Below, one piece after another: positions 1 to 6,339 of a DNA stretch of 6,835 nt. The position numbers were made by a program, and so were the translations under genes. A model generated the notes under the pieces. The model was not told the DNA's origin, did not search any database, and saw only the letters and a program-made list of their open reading frames with translations. The first letter of the stretch is position 1, and each line of letters opens with the position of its first letter. The DNA is from Helicobacter sp. GTDB taxonomy: Bacteria; Campylobacterota; Campylobacteria; Campylobacterales; Helicobacteraceae. The stretch spans positions 1 to 6,835 of the forward strand of contig JAAVGZ010000028.1 of NCBI GenBank assembly GCA_014799985.1, read 5' to 3'.

Positions 1-1101
1 AAAGAGTGGCTAAAACTACTTCTGCTACATTGCAGCAACCTTGGTTATTCTAGCATGGAAGAGCTTAAAGAGTGGCTAAAACGCGGTAATCGCCACCTTT
101 TTGCAGGTTTAAATTCTAGCATGGAAGAGCTTAAAGAGTGGCTAAAACATACGGACGCTAAGGTTGTCATGCGTATGTATTCTAGCATGGAAGAGCTTAA
201 AGAGTGGCTAAAACCGCGATTTCCACCAAAAACGAGTGCTACAAATTCTAGCATGGAAGAGCTTAAAGAGTGGCTAAAACGGTGGGAATGAGCAGGAACG
301 GGACCAGAAAATTCTAGCATGGAAGAGCTTAAAGAGTGGCTAAAACTCTTAACATTTCTGAAGTTCTGCAAACAGCATTCTAGCATGGAAGAGCTTAAAG
401 AGTGGCTAAAACCTACTCTCGAGGTGGCACAGAACAAACCAATTCTAGCATGGAAGAGCTTAAAGAGTGGCTAAAACGTCAGCTGTTCCTTTGCCTCGAT
501 AAGCTTTATTCTAGCATGGAAGAGCTTAAAGAGTGGCTAAAACACGCGATAGCTCTTTGTTGTCAAGGTGGCAATTCTAGCATGGAAGAGCTTAAAGAGT
601 GGCTAAAACAAATTCTTGCAAATCCTCATCACGGTATCTATTCTAGCATGGAAGAGCTTAAAGAGTGGCTAAAACAATGGCAACAATGGCATGGGGCTAA
701 CTGGCATTCTAGCATGGAAGAGCTTAAAGAGTGGCTAAAACATTAAACGATTGCGCACATACGCTGAACGTATTCTAGCATGGAAGAGCTTAAAGAGTGG
801 CTAAAACTTGTAGAGGGTGAAAAGTAACTTTTTTAATATTCTAGCATGGAAGAGCTTAAAGAGTGGCTAAAACGTAGCGCCGAATGCGGAACGCGCGGCT
901 CGCATTCTAGCATGGAAGAGCTTAAAGAGTGGCTAAAACTGCGATGAAGCCGCGAACGCCGCCTACGGCATTCTAGCATGGAAGAGCTTAAAGAGTGGCT
1001 AAAACAAAGGCTAGATGATTGAGATAGATAGGCAAATTCTAGCATGGAAGAGCTTAAAGAGTGGCTAAAACCCGTCTGGTGAGCAAGTTGCAGTTCCTGA
1101 A

Positions 1102-1110
1102 ATTCTAGCA
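1102..1110 (-). promoter_or_regulatory. Extended -10 element inside the CRISPR repeat (representative copy)
   Basis: On the minus strand the last nine bases of the repeat read TGCTAGAAT, one mismatch from the extended -10 consensus TGNTATAAT. The same element sits in every repeat. Neisseria meningitidis and Campylobacter jejuni type II-C repeats end in comparable elements (known biology) that start a short crRNA inside each spacer. By analogy, initiation here would fall about six or seven bases into each spacer, leaving a guide of about 24 nt followed by the next repeat. There is no clear -35, which is usual for campylobacterial promoters. Confidence 0.65.
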
Positions 1111-1137
1111 TGGAAGAGCTTAAAGAAAGGGAATAAC
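1102..1137 (-). repeat. Degenerate terminal CRISPR repeat
   Basis: This is the right-hand end of the array and the first repeat in the inferred direction of transcription. Positions 1102-1125 match the consensus exactly. Positions 1126-1137 differ from it at five of twelve bases. The intact part contains the -10-like end that would drive the first spacer (1072-1101). The decayed part is the start of the repeat in crRNA orientation, which would pair with tracrRNA only if a spacer preceded it, and none does. No spacer or further repeat follows before the stop codon at 1160-1162. Confidence 0.93.
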
Positions 1138-1159
1138 ATAGCGCCGCCCATCGCTCCCC

Positions 1160-2221
1160 CTACGACTTCTCTTGAATATCCTTGATTCTATCGAGATATT
1201 TCATTCGGATTGTTTTGTTCCTCTCTTGCGCCGCTTTTTGCATGTCTGTTGCTTCGTCAAATTCATCGACAATCTCCTCGCCCAGCAATGTCTCAATCGC
1301 GTCTTCGAGCGTAACAATCCCGGCGAATTGCGCATATCGGTCTTGCACGACAAACAAACGTTCATCTTTAGTAATAAATAGATTCAGCAGATTGAGCACA
1401 GAGAGATTGACATGCACGACATACACCGACTGCGAGAGGTCAAAGAGCTTCTTGTCGAGCCCATTCTTGACGCCCTCGTTGAGAATGTCCCGCGCGCGGA
1501 CAAAGCCGACAATCGTGTCGGTGTTGCTGCTATCGCCATAAATCGGAATGCGCGAATGCGAATACAGCCCCTTGTGTGTGAGCGCCTCGCCAACGGTGCA
1601 ATCGGCGGGCAAAGAAAAAACGATGCTTCGCGGCGTGAGAATGTCGATGGTTTGATAATTTTTGAGCATCAGCACATTTTCAATAATCGCCTCTTCGCGC
1701 GTGGCAATCGAGCCGCCCTTTGTGCCAATCTGGCTCGCGGCGAGAATCTCATCGCGGCTAATGCTGCTTTGGCTCGACTTGACAAAATGCGTGAGCAGCC
1801 GCGCGACAAGCACGAGCGGGAAGGTGATTTTGAGCAGATAATGAATACAGAGCGTTACGGCGGGCGCGAGGCTTTTCCAATATGTCGCGCCGATGGTTTT
1901 GGGCAGAATCTCCGAGAAATAAATCAACACAACGGTCAGCAAAGACGCGCCAAACGCCTGCCACTCGATGCCATAGATATGCGCAACCTCGATTCCAACG
2001 CCCGTTGCGGCGGCTGTTGTGGCGAAGGTGTTCAGAACGAGAATCGCGCCCTCGGCGTCATCGACATTTGCCTTGAGATGTTTGAGATAGCCGCCGATTT
2101 TTGGGTTTTTCTTTTCGTAGCTTTCGACAAAGGAATGCGTGATAGAAAGGAACACGGATTCCATGATAGAACACAAAAAGGTGAAAACAATCGCGATGAA
2201 ACAATAGAGTGCTAGCAGCAT
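1160..2221 (-). CDS. CNNM/CorC-type membrane protein (DUF21 + CBS pair), second paralogue
   Basis: A 353-residue inner-membrane protein of the DUF21/CBS family (formerly 'haemolysin C-like'), whose studied members act in Mg2+/Co2+ efflux or homeostasis. The N-terminal half (about 1-145) is hydrophobic with family signatures: SIMES in the first helix (18-22), LNTFA in the second (63-67) and EILPKTIGA (104-112). A first CBS motif begins near ILTPRSIVF (194-202) and includes SHSRIPIY (221-228). The second ends in GIVTLEDAIETLLGEEIVDE (301-320). There is no C-terminal CorC_HlyC domain, only a charged tail of about 30 residues. The ATG at 2219-2221 is preceded by AAAGGA, a good ribosome-binding site. 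The gene begins 12 nt after its paralogue ends, so the two are surely co-transcribed. Its stop lies 22 bp from the CRISPR array. The transported ion cannot be read from the sequence. Confidence 0.92.
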   Translation of the reverse strand: MLLALYCFIAIVFTFLCSIMESVFLSITHSFVESYEKKNPKIGGYLKHLKANVDDAEGAILVLNTFATTAAATGVGIEVAHIYGIEWQAFGASLLTVVLIYFSEILPKTIGATYWKSLAPAVTLCIHYLLKITFPLVLVARLLTHFVKSSQSSISRDEILAASQIGTKGGSIATREEAIIENVLMLKNYQTIDILTPRSIVFSLPADCTVGEALTHKGLYSHSRIPIYGDSSNTDTIVGFVRARDILNEGVKNGLDKKLFDLSQSVYVVHVNLSVLNLLNLFITKDERLFVVQDRYAQFAGIVTLEDAIETLLGEEIVDEFDEATDMQKAAQERNKTIRMKYLDRIKDIQEKS

Positions 2222-2233
2222 ATCCCGTCCTTT

Positions 2234-3196
2234 CTAGTGTCGTTGGAGATTTCCAACGCCAATCACGGCGTTCATGACATCTTCGAGCGCGACAATCCCA
2301 ATCAGCTTCTTTTTGCTATTCACAACGCAAAACAAGTGCTCTTTTTGGACGATAAAATTTTCGAGCAAGTCGAGCAGGTGCATGTTTTCGTCGACCTGCT
2401 CGAAGTCTGTGGCAATGCTCTTGATGCTCTCCTGCCCACGTTTCTCGAGGTTGGCTTGCAGCAAATGCTGCCGATAGACGAGGTTTGGCGCGTTGCCCTC
2501 GCTGTCGAGCAGCGGAATGCGCGAGTATTTGTGCGTGTCAGAGACGAGCAGCGCTTCGTGGATTGTCATCGTGTCATTCAGCGAGAACATCTGCTCTTTT
2601 GGCGTCATGATGTCGGCAATCGATAGCGACTGCTGCGCGATGATGTGTTCCAAGATGTCGGATTCGAGCTCGTTAATCGAGCCGCTTTTTTCGCCGAGCT
2701 CGACAACGGCGAGAATCTCATCGCGACTCATGTTGTCGGAATTGCCCTTGCGGAACATGTGCGTGATGATGCGCGAGACATACACGAACGGAAAGGTGAT
2801 GAAATACAACACATAGATGAGATAGCTCGCGGGCAAAACGAGGCTTTTCCAATATGTCGCGCCGATGGTTTTGGGCAGAATCTCGGAGATATAGAGAATG
2901 CTAAGCGTCATAAAGAGCGCCACGAAGCCCTGCCACGCCTCGCCAAAGATTTCGATGGCTTGCGCGCCAACGCCTGACGCGCCCACGGTGTTGGCGAAGG
3001 TGTTGACAACCAAAATCGCGCCAATCGCGTTGTCGATGTTTGCCTTCAAGTGCCGCAGAATCTTGCCACTCTTCGGGTGGTTTTTGGCATAGCTTTCCAT
3101 GAATGGCGGCGTGATAGACAGCAGCACAGCCTCCAACACAGAGCAAACAAACGAGATGACAACCGCAAACAGAAAATAACCAATCAACCAGCCCAT
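2234..3196 (-). CDS. CNNM/CorC-type membrane protein (DUF21 + CBS pair), first paralogue
   Basis: A 320-residue paralogue of the downstream gene with the same layout: a hydrophobic DUF21 domain (about 1-148) with CSVLEA (18-23), VNTFAN (64-69) and EILPKTIGA (105-113), then IMTPKEQMF (196-204) and YSRIPLL (224-230) in the first CBS motif, and GIVALEDVM (300-308) at the end of the second. It differs in two ways. The latter part of the first CBS motif (NLVYRQHLLQ, 238-247) is poorly conserved. The protein also ends in GVGNLQRH directly after the second CBS motif, without the GEEIVDEFD segment and charged tail of its partner. The expected role is divalent-cation homeostasis in the inner membrane, possibly as a heterodimer with its partner, since CNNM proteins dimerise. 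The start is the ATG at 3194-3196, with only a weak ribosome-binding site (AGAG or GAGG further upstream). Confidence 0.9.
   Translation of the reverse strand: MGWLIGYFLFAVVISFVCSVLEAVLLSITPPFMESYAKNHPKSGKILRHLKANIDNAIGAILVVNTFANTVGASGVGAQAIEIFGEAWQGFVALFMTLSILYISEILPKTIGATYWKSLVLPASYLIYVLYFITFPFVYVSRIITHMFRKGNSDNMSRDEILAVVELGEKSGSINELESDILEHIIAQQSLSIADIMTPKEQMFSLNDTMTIHEALLVSDTHKYSRIPLLDSEGNAPNLVYRQHLLQANLEKRGQESIKSIATDFEQVDENMHLLDLLENFIVQKEHLFCVVNSKKKLIGIVALEDVMNAVIGVGNLQRH
2241..2258 (-). other. Short hairpin at the end of the first CNNM gene
   Basis: A perfect 7-bp inverted repeat (CGTTGGA / TCCAACG) with a 4-nt loop lies within the last codons of the first CNNM gene, five bases before its stop codon. 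No T-run follows it on the minus strand, so it is not a convincing terminator. It could affect mRNA stability or coupling to the next gene, or be chance. Confidence 0.4.
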
Positions 3197-3236
3197 AAAG
3201 CTCTACACTACCTCACATTGATAAAAGATTCTCGGC

Positions 3237-3242
3237 ATGATA
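3237..3242 (-). promoter_or_regulatory. Candidate -10 for the CNNM gene pair
   Basis: The 143-bp gap between mqnD and the first CNNM gene is the largest intergenic space among the six genes and contains TATCAT (five of six matches to TATAAT) on the minus strand. The DNA upstream is T-rich with no good -35, as is common in Campylobacterota. Transcription would begin near 3230 and give a leader of about 34 nt. A weaker alternative is TTGCAT followed 16-17 nt later by TTTTAT or TTTATC. I see no hairpin terminator for mqnD in this gap. Confidence 0.3.
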
Positions 3243-3339
3243 ATGCAAGTTTAGTAAAACGAAAATTAAGGACTTGTGGCTTTGTGTTGCAAGGGGATTT
3301 CTCATTTTGACGTTGCGTCTCATGTTTGTGTTGTGCAGC

Positions 3340-4212
3340 CTAAGAATGCCGCAACGCCATGTATTCAGAGGGCAACAAGAAATCTCTCGCGGCAATCTTT
3401 TGCGGATAGAATCCATGCGCATGCCCGAGCGCAAAGAGCCTATCGAGCGCGTCTAGCTGCGTGTCATCGAGAGAGATAGAATGCTCGTTGGCATAGAATC
3501 GGAGATAGGTCTCGAGCTCTGCGCCGCTAATGCGCAAAAGCTTGCGCTCATGGAGCATGTTGCTTAGAATCTGTGGGTGATGGTGCGCCATCGCCACGCC
3601 TTTGGTCAGCAGCTCCTCGATTTGCAACGCGAGGTGCAGCGGAATCGAGCGCAAAATCGCCATTCCGCCAAGCGGCAGGGGCAGCGCGCCGCCGCTTAGA
3701 TTCTCCCAAATCTCCCATATCTCGCGCTCCACGCAAAGGCTCGCGTCAAAATTGAGAATCGATTCATGAATCAGCACGCCCGCATCGACTTCGCCGCCAA
3801 CAACGGCGCTCTCGATGTCGAGAAAGTTTTTGTACACAACGCGCGCGTCAGGGTAGGCGATTTGAAACAATAGCGCGTTTGTCGTGTGCGCGCCGCTTAG
3901 CGCCACCTTGAAGTTTTTCTTAAGTTGCGTGCCCTTGCGCTTGATGAGCTTTGGTCCATAGCCCTGCCCAAAGCTCACGCCCGTGCGCAAAAGCGCGTAG
4001 TTTTGGGCAATCAGCGGATAGAGCGCAAACGAAATCGCGCTGATTTCATAGCTCGAGCGCAGCGCGTTCTCGTTCAGCGTCTCGATGTCGAGTGCGAGAT
4101 TCTCGAAGCACACATCGGGGCAGTCGACCCAGCCAAACGCGAGCGCGTAGTACATAAAAATATCATCAGCATCGGGAGAATGCGCCACGCGCACAAAATG
4201 TTTGTTGTTCAT
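3340..4212 (-). CDS. mqnD: 1,4-dihydroxy-6-naphthoate synthase (menaquinone, futalosine pathway)
   Basis: A 290-residue cytoplasmic enzyme that converts cyclic dehypoxanthinyl futalosine into 1,4-dihydroxy-6-naphthoate, a step of the alternative menaquinone route used by Campylobacterota. The N-terminus carries the family signature HSPDADDIFMYYAL (11-24). Further features are the central SGAHTTNALL stretch (106-115), and GEVDAGVLIHES (140-151) with the His at 149 that corresponds to the catalytic His of the family. The length is normal. I chose the ATG at 4210-4212 because known MqnD proteins begin just before the HSPDADD motif. The frame stays open further upstream, and an ATG at 4261-4263 that overlaps the previous stop as ATGA would add 17 residues. 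Neither start has a good ribosome-binding site. It lies 47 bp downstream of the cytochrome b gene and may share its transcript. Confidence 0.95.
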   Translation of the reverse strand: MNNKHFVRVAHSPDADDIFMYYALAFGWVDCPDVCFENLALDIETLNENALRSSYEISAISFALYPLIAQNYALLRTGVSFGQGYGPKLIKRKGTQLKKNFKVALSGAHTTNALLFQIAYPDARVVYKNFLDIESAVVGGEVDAGVLIHESILNFDASLCVEREIWEIWENLSGGALPLPLGGMAILRSIPLHLALQIEELLTKGVAMAHHHPQILSNMLHERKLLRISGAELETYLRFYANEHSISLDDTQLDALDRLFALGHAHGFYPQKIAARDFLLPSEYMALRHS

Positions 4213-4251
4213 AGACGCGATTCTAACGAAAAAAGATAAATCTTTAATGAT

Positions 4252-4263
4252 ATGAGCGCTCAT
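4252..4263. other. 12-bp perfect palindrome at the cytochrome b stop / mqnD upstream ATG
   Basis: ATGAGCGCTCAT is its own reverse complement. It spans the TGA of the cytochrome b gene and the overlapping upstream ATG in the mqnD frame. Just downstream on the minus strand is a weak AT-only hairpin (4232-4245, 6-bp arms) followed by a short T-run. This could be a regulatory or attenuating element, but both parts are short and may be chance. Confidence 0.3.
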
Positions 4264-5339
4264 CGCGCGAGCGTGAGGATTCCATGCTCCAAATCTTTGT
4301 GGCATGCGAAGCAATTCGCCTTTGTCTTGACGCTCGGCTGCGCGAAGACGTCTTCGGCGATGTGCGCATGCCGCTCTATCCAATAGGGATTCTTCGTAAT
4401 CGCGATGTTCGCGGAATCTGTCTGCCTTTCGATGATGTTGCGCGCAACCTTCGTGTCAAACGATTCGGCAGAATATTTCTCCAAAAATGCCAGAATCTCG
4501 GCGTTGAGTTCGGAATCGATGCTCGCATCATCGCCAAAATGATTCTCCAAATCGTCCATCATCAGCGCCCAGCTGTGTTTGGGCAGCAAAAACGGCGGAT
4601 AGATGGCATGGCAGCTGCCGCACTCGTTGGCAAAATCTTTGTGCAGCGCCGCATAGTCGATTGGCTGCGCATGGCTCTTGGTTAGCGGGTTGTCGCCGAG
4701 CATGAAAACGGCGATAGCCGCGAGCAGCGCGATTCCGACAAAGCCGAAGATTCTTTGCCCGATGTTTGGCGCAATGCTTTCGTTGCCCTCTGTTTTCTTG
4801 AATCCCGAAATCATCGAAGCCACCGAGTCGTTTTTGTGCACGAGCCAATCGATGAGCGCGCCCAAGATATGCACGCAAACAACGAGCAGGAGGGCGTTGG
4901 CGAACATTTCATGCACATCATCGAGGAATCGCACGCGGCTGTATTGGTCGTGCAAAAACGCGAAGATTCCCTGATTCTTAGAAATTCCTGCCTCGAGCAT
5001 GCCGCTTATTGCCGTGCAGATTCCAAGAAAGAGCATGAGCAAAATCGCCCAGCTGCTCGCGGGGTTGTGCCCCACGAAGCGCCTTTTTGCCCCAAAGACA
5101 GAGGCGAGATAGCCCAAAACGCCGCGATAGGGGAAATCGGCGAAGCGGGAATGCTTTGTGCCCACAAAGCCCCAGATGATACGCAACACAACCGCTGCGC
5201 CAAAGAGAGTGCCGAAAAAGATGTGGATTGGTAGGAAATCATCAAGGCAATAGGCGAGCGCAAAGCTGACAATCATCACGACATGGACGAAGCGATTGAA
5301 AAAGCTCCAGATATAGCTCTCAATCACGCCATGCCCCAT
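4260..5339 (-). CDS. Cytochrome b561 membrane domain fused to a dihaem cytochrome c (DHC) domain
   Basis: A 359-residue fusion. Residues 1 to about 165 form a four-helix cytochrome b561-type domain like that of the cytochrome partners of Ni-Fe hydrogenases. Candidate haem b ligands or signature histidines are H19 (NRFVHVV), H63 (VGTKHSRFADF), H143 (DVHEMFAN) and H157 (CVHILG). A further membrane helix lies at about 197-214. The C-terminal part, predicted periplasmic, is a DHC domain with two haem c motifs, CGSCH (240-244) and CFACH (343-347), and clear similarity to the separate DHC just upstream (shared pattern SCHxxYxPxLLPxxSW, then DASID). The likely role is to oxidise menaquinol and pass electrons to the soluble cytochromes. 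The ATG at 5337-5339 lies inside the DHC gene (20-base overlap), which suggests translational coupling, and it leaves a natural N-terminus before the first helix. The electron acceptor is inferred from neighbours. Confidence 0.92.
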   Translation of the reverse strand: MGHGVIESYIWSFFNRFVHVVMIVSFALAYCLDDFLPIHIFFGTLFGAAVVLRIIWGFVGTKHSRFADFPYRGVLGYLASVFGAKRRFVGHNPASSWAILLMLFLGICTAISGMLEAGISKNQGIFAFLHDQYSRVRFLDDVHEMFANALLLVVCVHILGALIDWLVHKNDSVASMISGFKKTEGNESIAPNIGQRIFGFVGIALLAAIAVFMLGDNPLTKSHAQPIDYAALHKDFANECGSCHAIYPPFLLPKHSWALMMDDLENHFGDDASIDSELNAEILAFLEKYSAESFDTKVARNIIERQTDSANIAITKNPYWIERHAHIAEDVFAQPSVKTKANCFACHKDLEHGILTLAR

Positions 5340-5880
5340 AGTTTGGAATCTTCACATCACGTTTCTTGTACACGCCCTCATCGGCGCTCGTGTGGCATGC
5401 CGCACATCGCGCGAGGCTGCCCACCTCTTTTTGGGTAATCAAATGTTTATCAATCTTGCGATGTTTTTTGATATGATACGGAATCTCGGTAATCGACAAA
5501 TAGATGACACCGGGCTGCATCGAAGCCGTCAACTTCGCGCTGCGGCGATACGTTGCCGCCGCCTTCTCGCTCGAGTTGGCGAGGACATAGTTCGTGATAG
5601 CAACGCGGTCTTGCTCGTCAATGCTCGCATCGACACCATAATGCTTCTCGAGATTCTGCATGATGTAGCTCCACGATTGCGCGGGCAACAGACCGGGCTG
5701 ATAGCCAAAATGGCAGCTCGCGCATTCCTTTTTGTATAGCGCATTATCGACAGGCGCAATCTCGCGCCCGCCGCCCCTTTTCCCAAACATCGCAAATCGC
5801 GAATCGTCTTGCGCCACCTCGACAAACTCGGGCGCAGCCGCCGCCAAGCCAATGGCAAGAAGCAAAAGGAATCGTTTCAT
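5320..5880 (-). CDS. Periplasmic dihaem cytochrome c (DHC family)
   Basis: A 186-residue secreted protein. Residues 1 to about 16 are a typical Sec signal (MKRF, a leucine-rich core, then AAAA). Two haem c sites follow, CASCH (53-57) and CAACH (159-163), separated by about 100 residues as in the DHC family. The block between LLPAQSW (64-70) and DASIDEQ (84-90) is closely echoed in the C-terminal domain of the next gene product. DHC proteins are known electron donors to SHP and are usually encoded beside it and a cytochrome b, which is the case here. The gene starts 9 nt after SHP ends, and its ribosome-binding site (AGGAG) uses the last bases of the SHP stop codon (TAGGAG). Its 3' end overlaps the cytochrome b gene by 20 bases. 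Confidence 0.92.
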   Translation of the reverse strand: MKRFLLLLAIGLAAAAPEFVEVAQDDSRFAMFGKRGGGREIAPVDNALYKKECASCHFGYQPGLLPAQSWSYIMQNLEKHYGVDASIDEQDRVAITNYVLANSSEKAAATYRRSAKLTASMQPGVIYLSITEIPYHIKKHRKIDKHLITQKEVGSLARCAACHTSADEGVYKKRDVKIPNYGAWRD

Positions 5881-5889
5881 GGTCAGCTC

Positions 5890-6300
5890 CTATTTTGTGA
5901 GGATATAATAAAGGACATCGCCCTTTTCTTTCGCGCTACCCTCGCGCAGATAGACGTCTTTGAAGTTGCGCTTGAGCCACTTTTGCACCTGTTTTGGGTC
6001 GGTCAGGCTCTCGGCGTTCGCGCTTGGCGCAAGCGGCGGCAAAACCTTGTTCGTGAAGACATTGCGCCCGCTTTGTTGCAGGTTGCTCCCGTGGCAGCTC
6101 TCGCACGAAAGCTTTTGGTTGTCTCTGCCGATGTTTTGTGTCGTGAAGATTTTTTGCCCCTCGCTCGCGCTAAAATCCACAAACGCGGAATCCTCGCCCT
6201 TTGCCTCGAGTTTGAGGCTCTCGATGTAGCTTTGCATGCTTTGGTTGAGCGTTGCGGCGCTCAATGAACAGACGCAGGCAATCCAGATGATTTTTTTCAT
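5890..6300 (-). CDS. shp: SHP-type monohaem cytochrome c (DUF1924)
   Basis: A 136-residue periplasmic class I cytochrome c with a signal peptide (about 1-16, MKKIIWIACVCSLSAA). The haem is bound at CESCH (66-70). The distal part follows the SHP/DUF1924 pattern: PLAPSANAESLTD (89-101), KWLKRN (107-112), then EKGDVLYYI (125-133). In Rhodobacter sphaeroides SHP an Asn in the RN pair is the unusual removable haem ligand, letting the iron bind O2-type ligands or NO. The equivalent here is N112. The two cysteines that flank this loop in many SHPs (RNC and R[D/E]C) are replaced by F113 and G121, so the disulfide is absent. This is the first gene of the cluster. Its ATG at 6298-6300 is preceded by a perfect AGGAGG (6306-6311) with a 5-nt spacer. 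The physiological substrate of SHP is not settled. Confidence 0.88.
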   Translation of the reverse strand: MKKIIWIACVCSLSAATLNQSMQSYIESLKLEAKGEDSAFVDFSASEGQKIFTTQNIGRDNQKLSCESCHGSNLQQSGRNVFTNKVLPPLAPSANAESLTDPKQVQKWLKRNFKDVYLREGSAKEKGDVLYYILTK

Positions 6301-6305
6301 AGTAT

Positions 6306-6311
6306 CCTCCT
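6306..6311 (-). promoter_or_regulatory. Perfect Shine-Dalgarno site of the SHP gene
   Basis: The minus strand reads AGGAGG five bases before the ATG at 6298-6300. It is the strongest ribosome-binding site in the window, and it fixes the start and suggests high expression of the first gene of the cytochrome cluster. Confidence 0.85.
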
Positions 6312-6339
6312 AAAAATGAATGAGAAATACTAGCGCTTA

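Larger units (their letters stand above)
1..1137 (-). CRISPR. Type II-C-like CRISPR array, 17 complete repeats, open at the left edge
   Basis: Positions 1-16 are the end of a repeat. Complete 36-bp repeats then start at 47, 113, 179, 245, 311, 377, 442, 508, 574, 640, 706, 772, 838, 904, 970, 1036 and 1102. All appear identical except the last. The 17 spacers between them are unrelated in sequence and 30 nt long, except 413-441, which is 29 nt. On the minus strand the repeat begins GTTTTAG and ends TGCTAGAAT. The GTTTTAG start is the usual 5' end of type II repeats in crRNA orientation, and the 36/30 geometry with an AAT end matches Campylobacter and Neisseria type II-C arrays, so minus-strand transcription is inferred. 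No cas gene and no obvious tracrRNA anti-repeat is visible in the window; they would be expected beyond the left edge. The 66-bp period is a multiple of three, so false open frames run through the array on both strands. Confidence 0.97.

Noticed and set aside
17..1101. Self-targeting spacers matching genes in this window
   Set aside because: Reading the 17 spacers by eye against the rest of the window, I noticed no convincing match; a full genome search would be needed to exclude it elsewhere.
45..1111. Repetitive open frames through the array on both strands (for example a plus-strand repeat protein with SSMEELKEWLK units)
   Set aside because: They arise because the repeat plus spacer is 66 bp, a multiple of three. 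The part between units follows the spacers and has no conserved sense, and the sequence is a textbook CRISPR array.
1412..2215. Plus-strand 267-residue frame opposite the second CNNM gene
   Set aside because: Antisense shadow of a well-supported gene: no hydrophobic domains, no family resemblance, Arg/Ala/Asn-rich composition and no ribosome-binding site.
4213..4383. 57-residue N-terminal extension of MqnD
   Set aside because: Most of it overlaps the end of the cytochrome b gene in another frame, and the MqnD family begins just before the HSPDADD motif.
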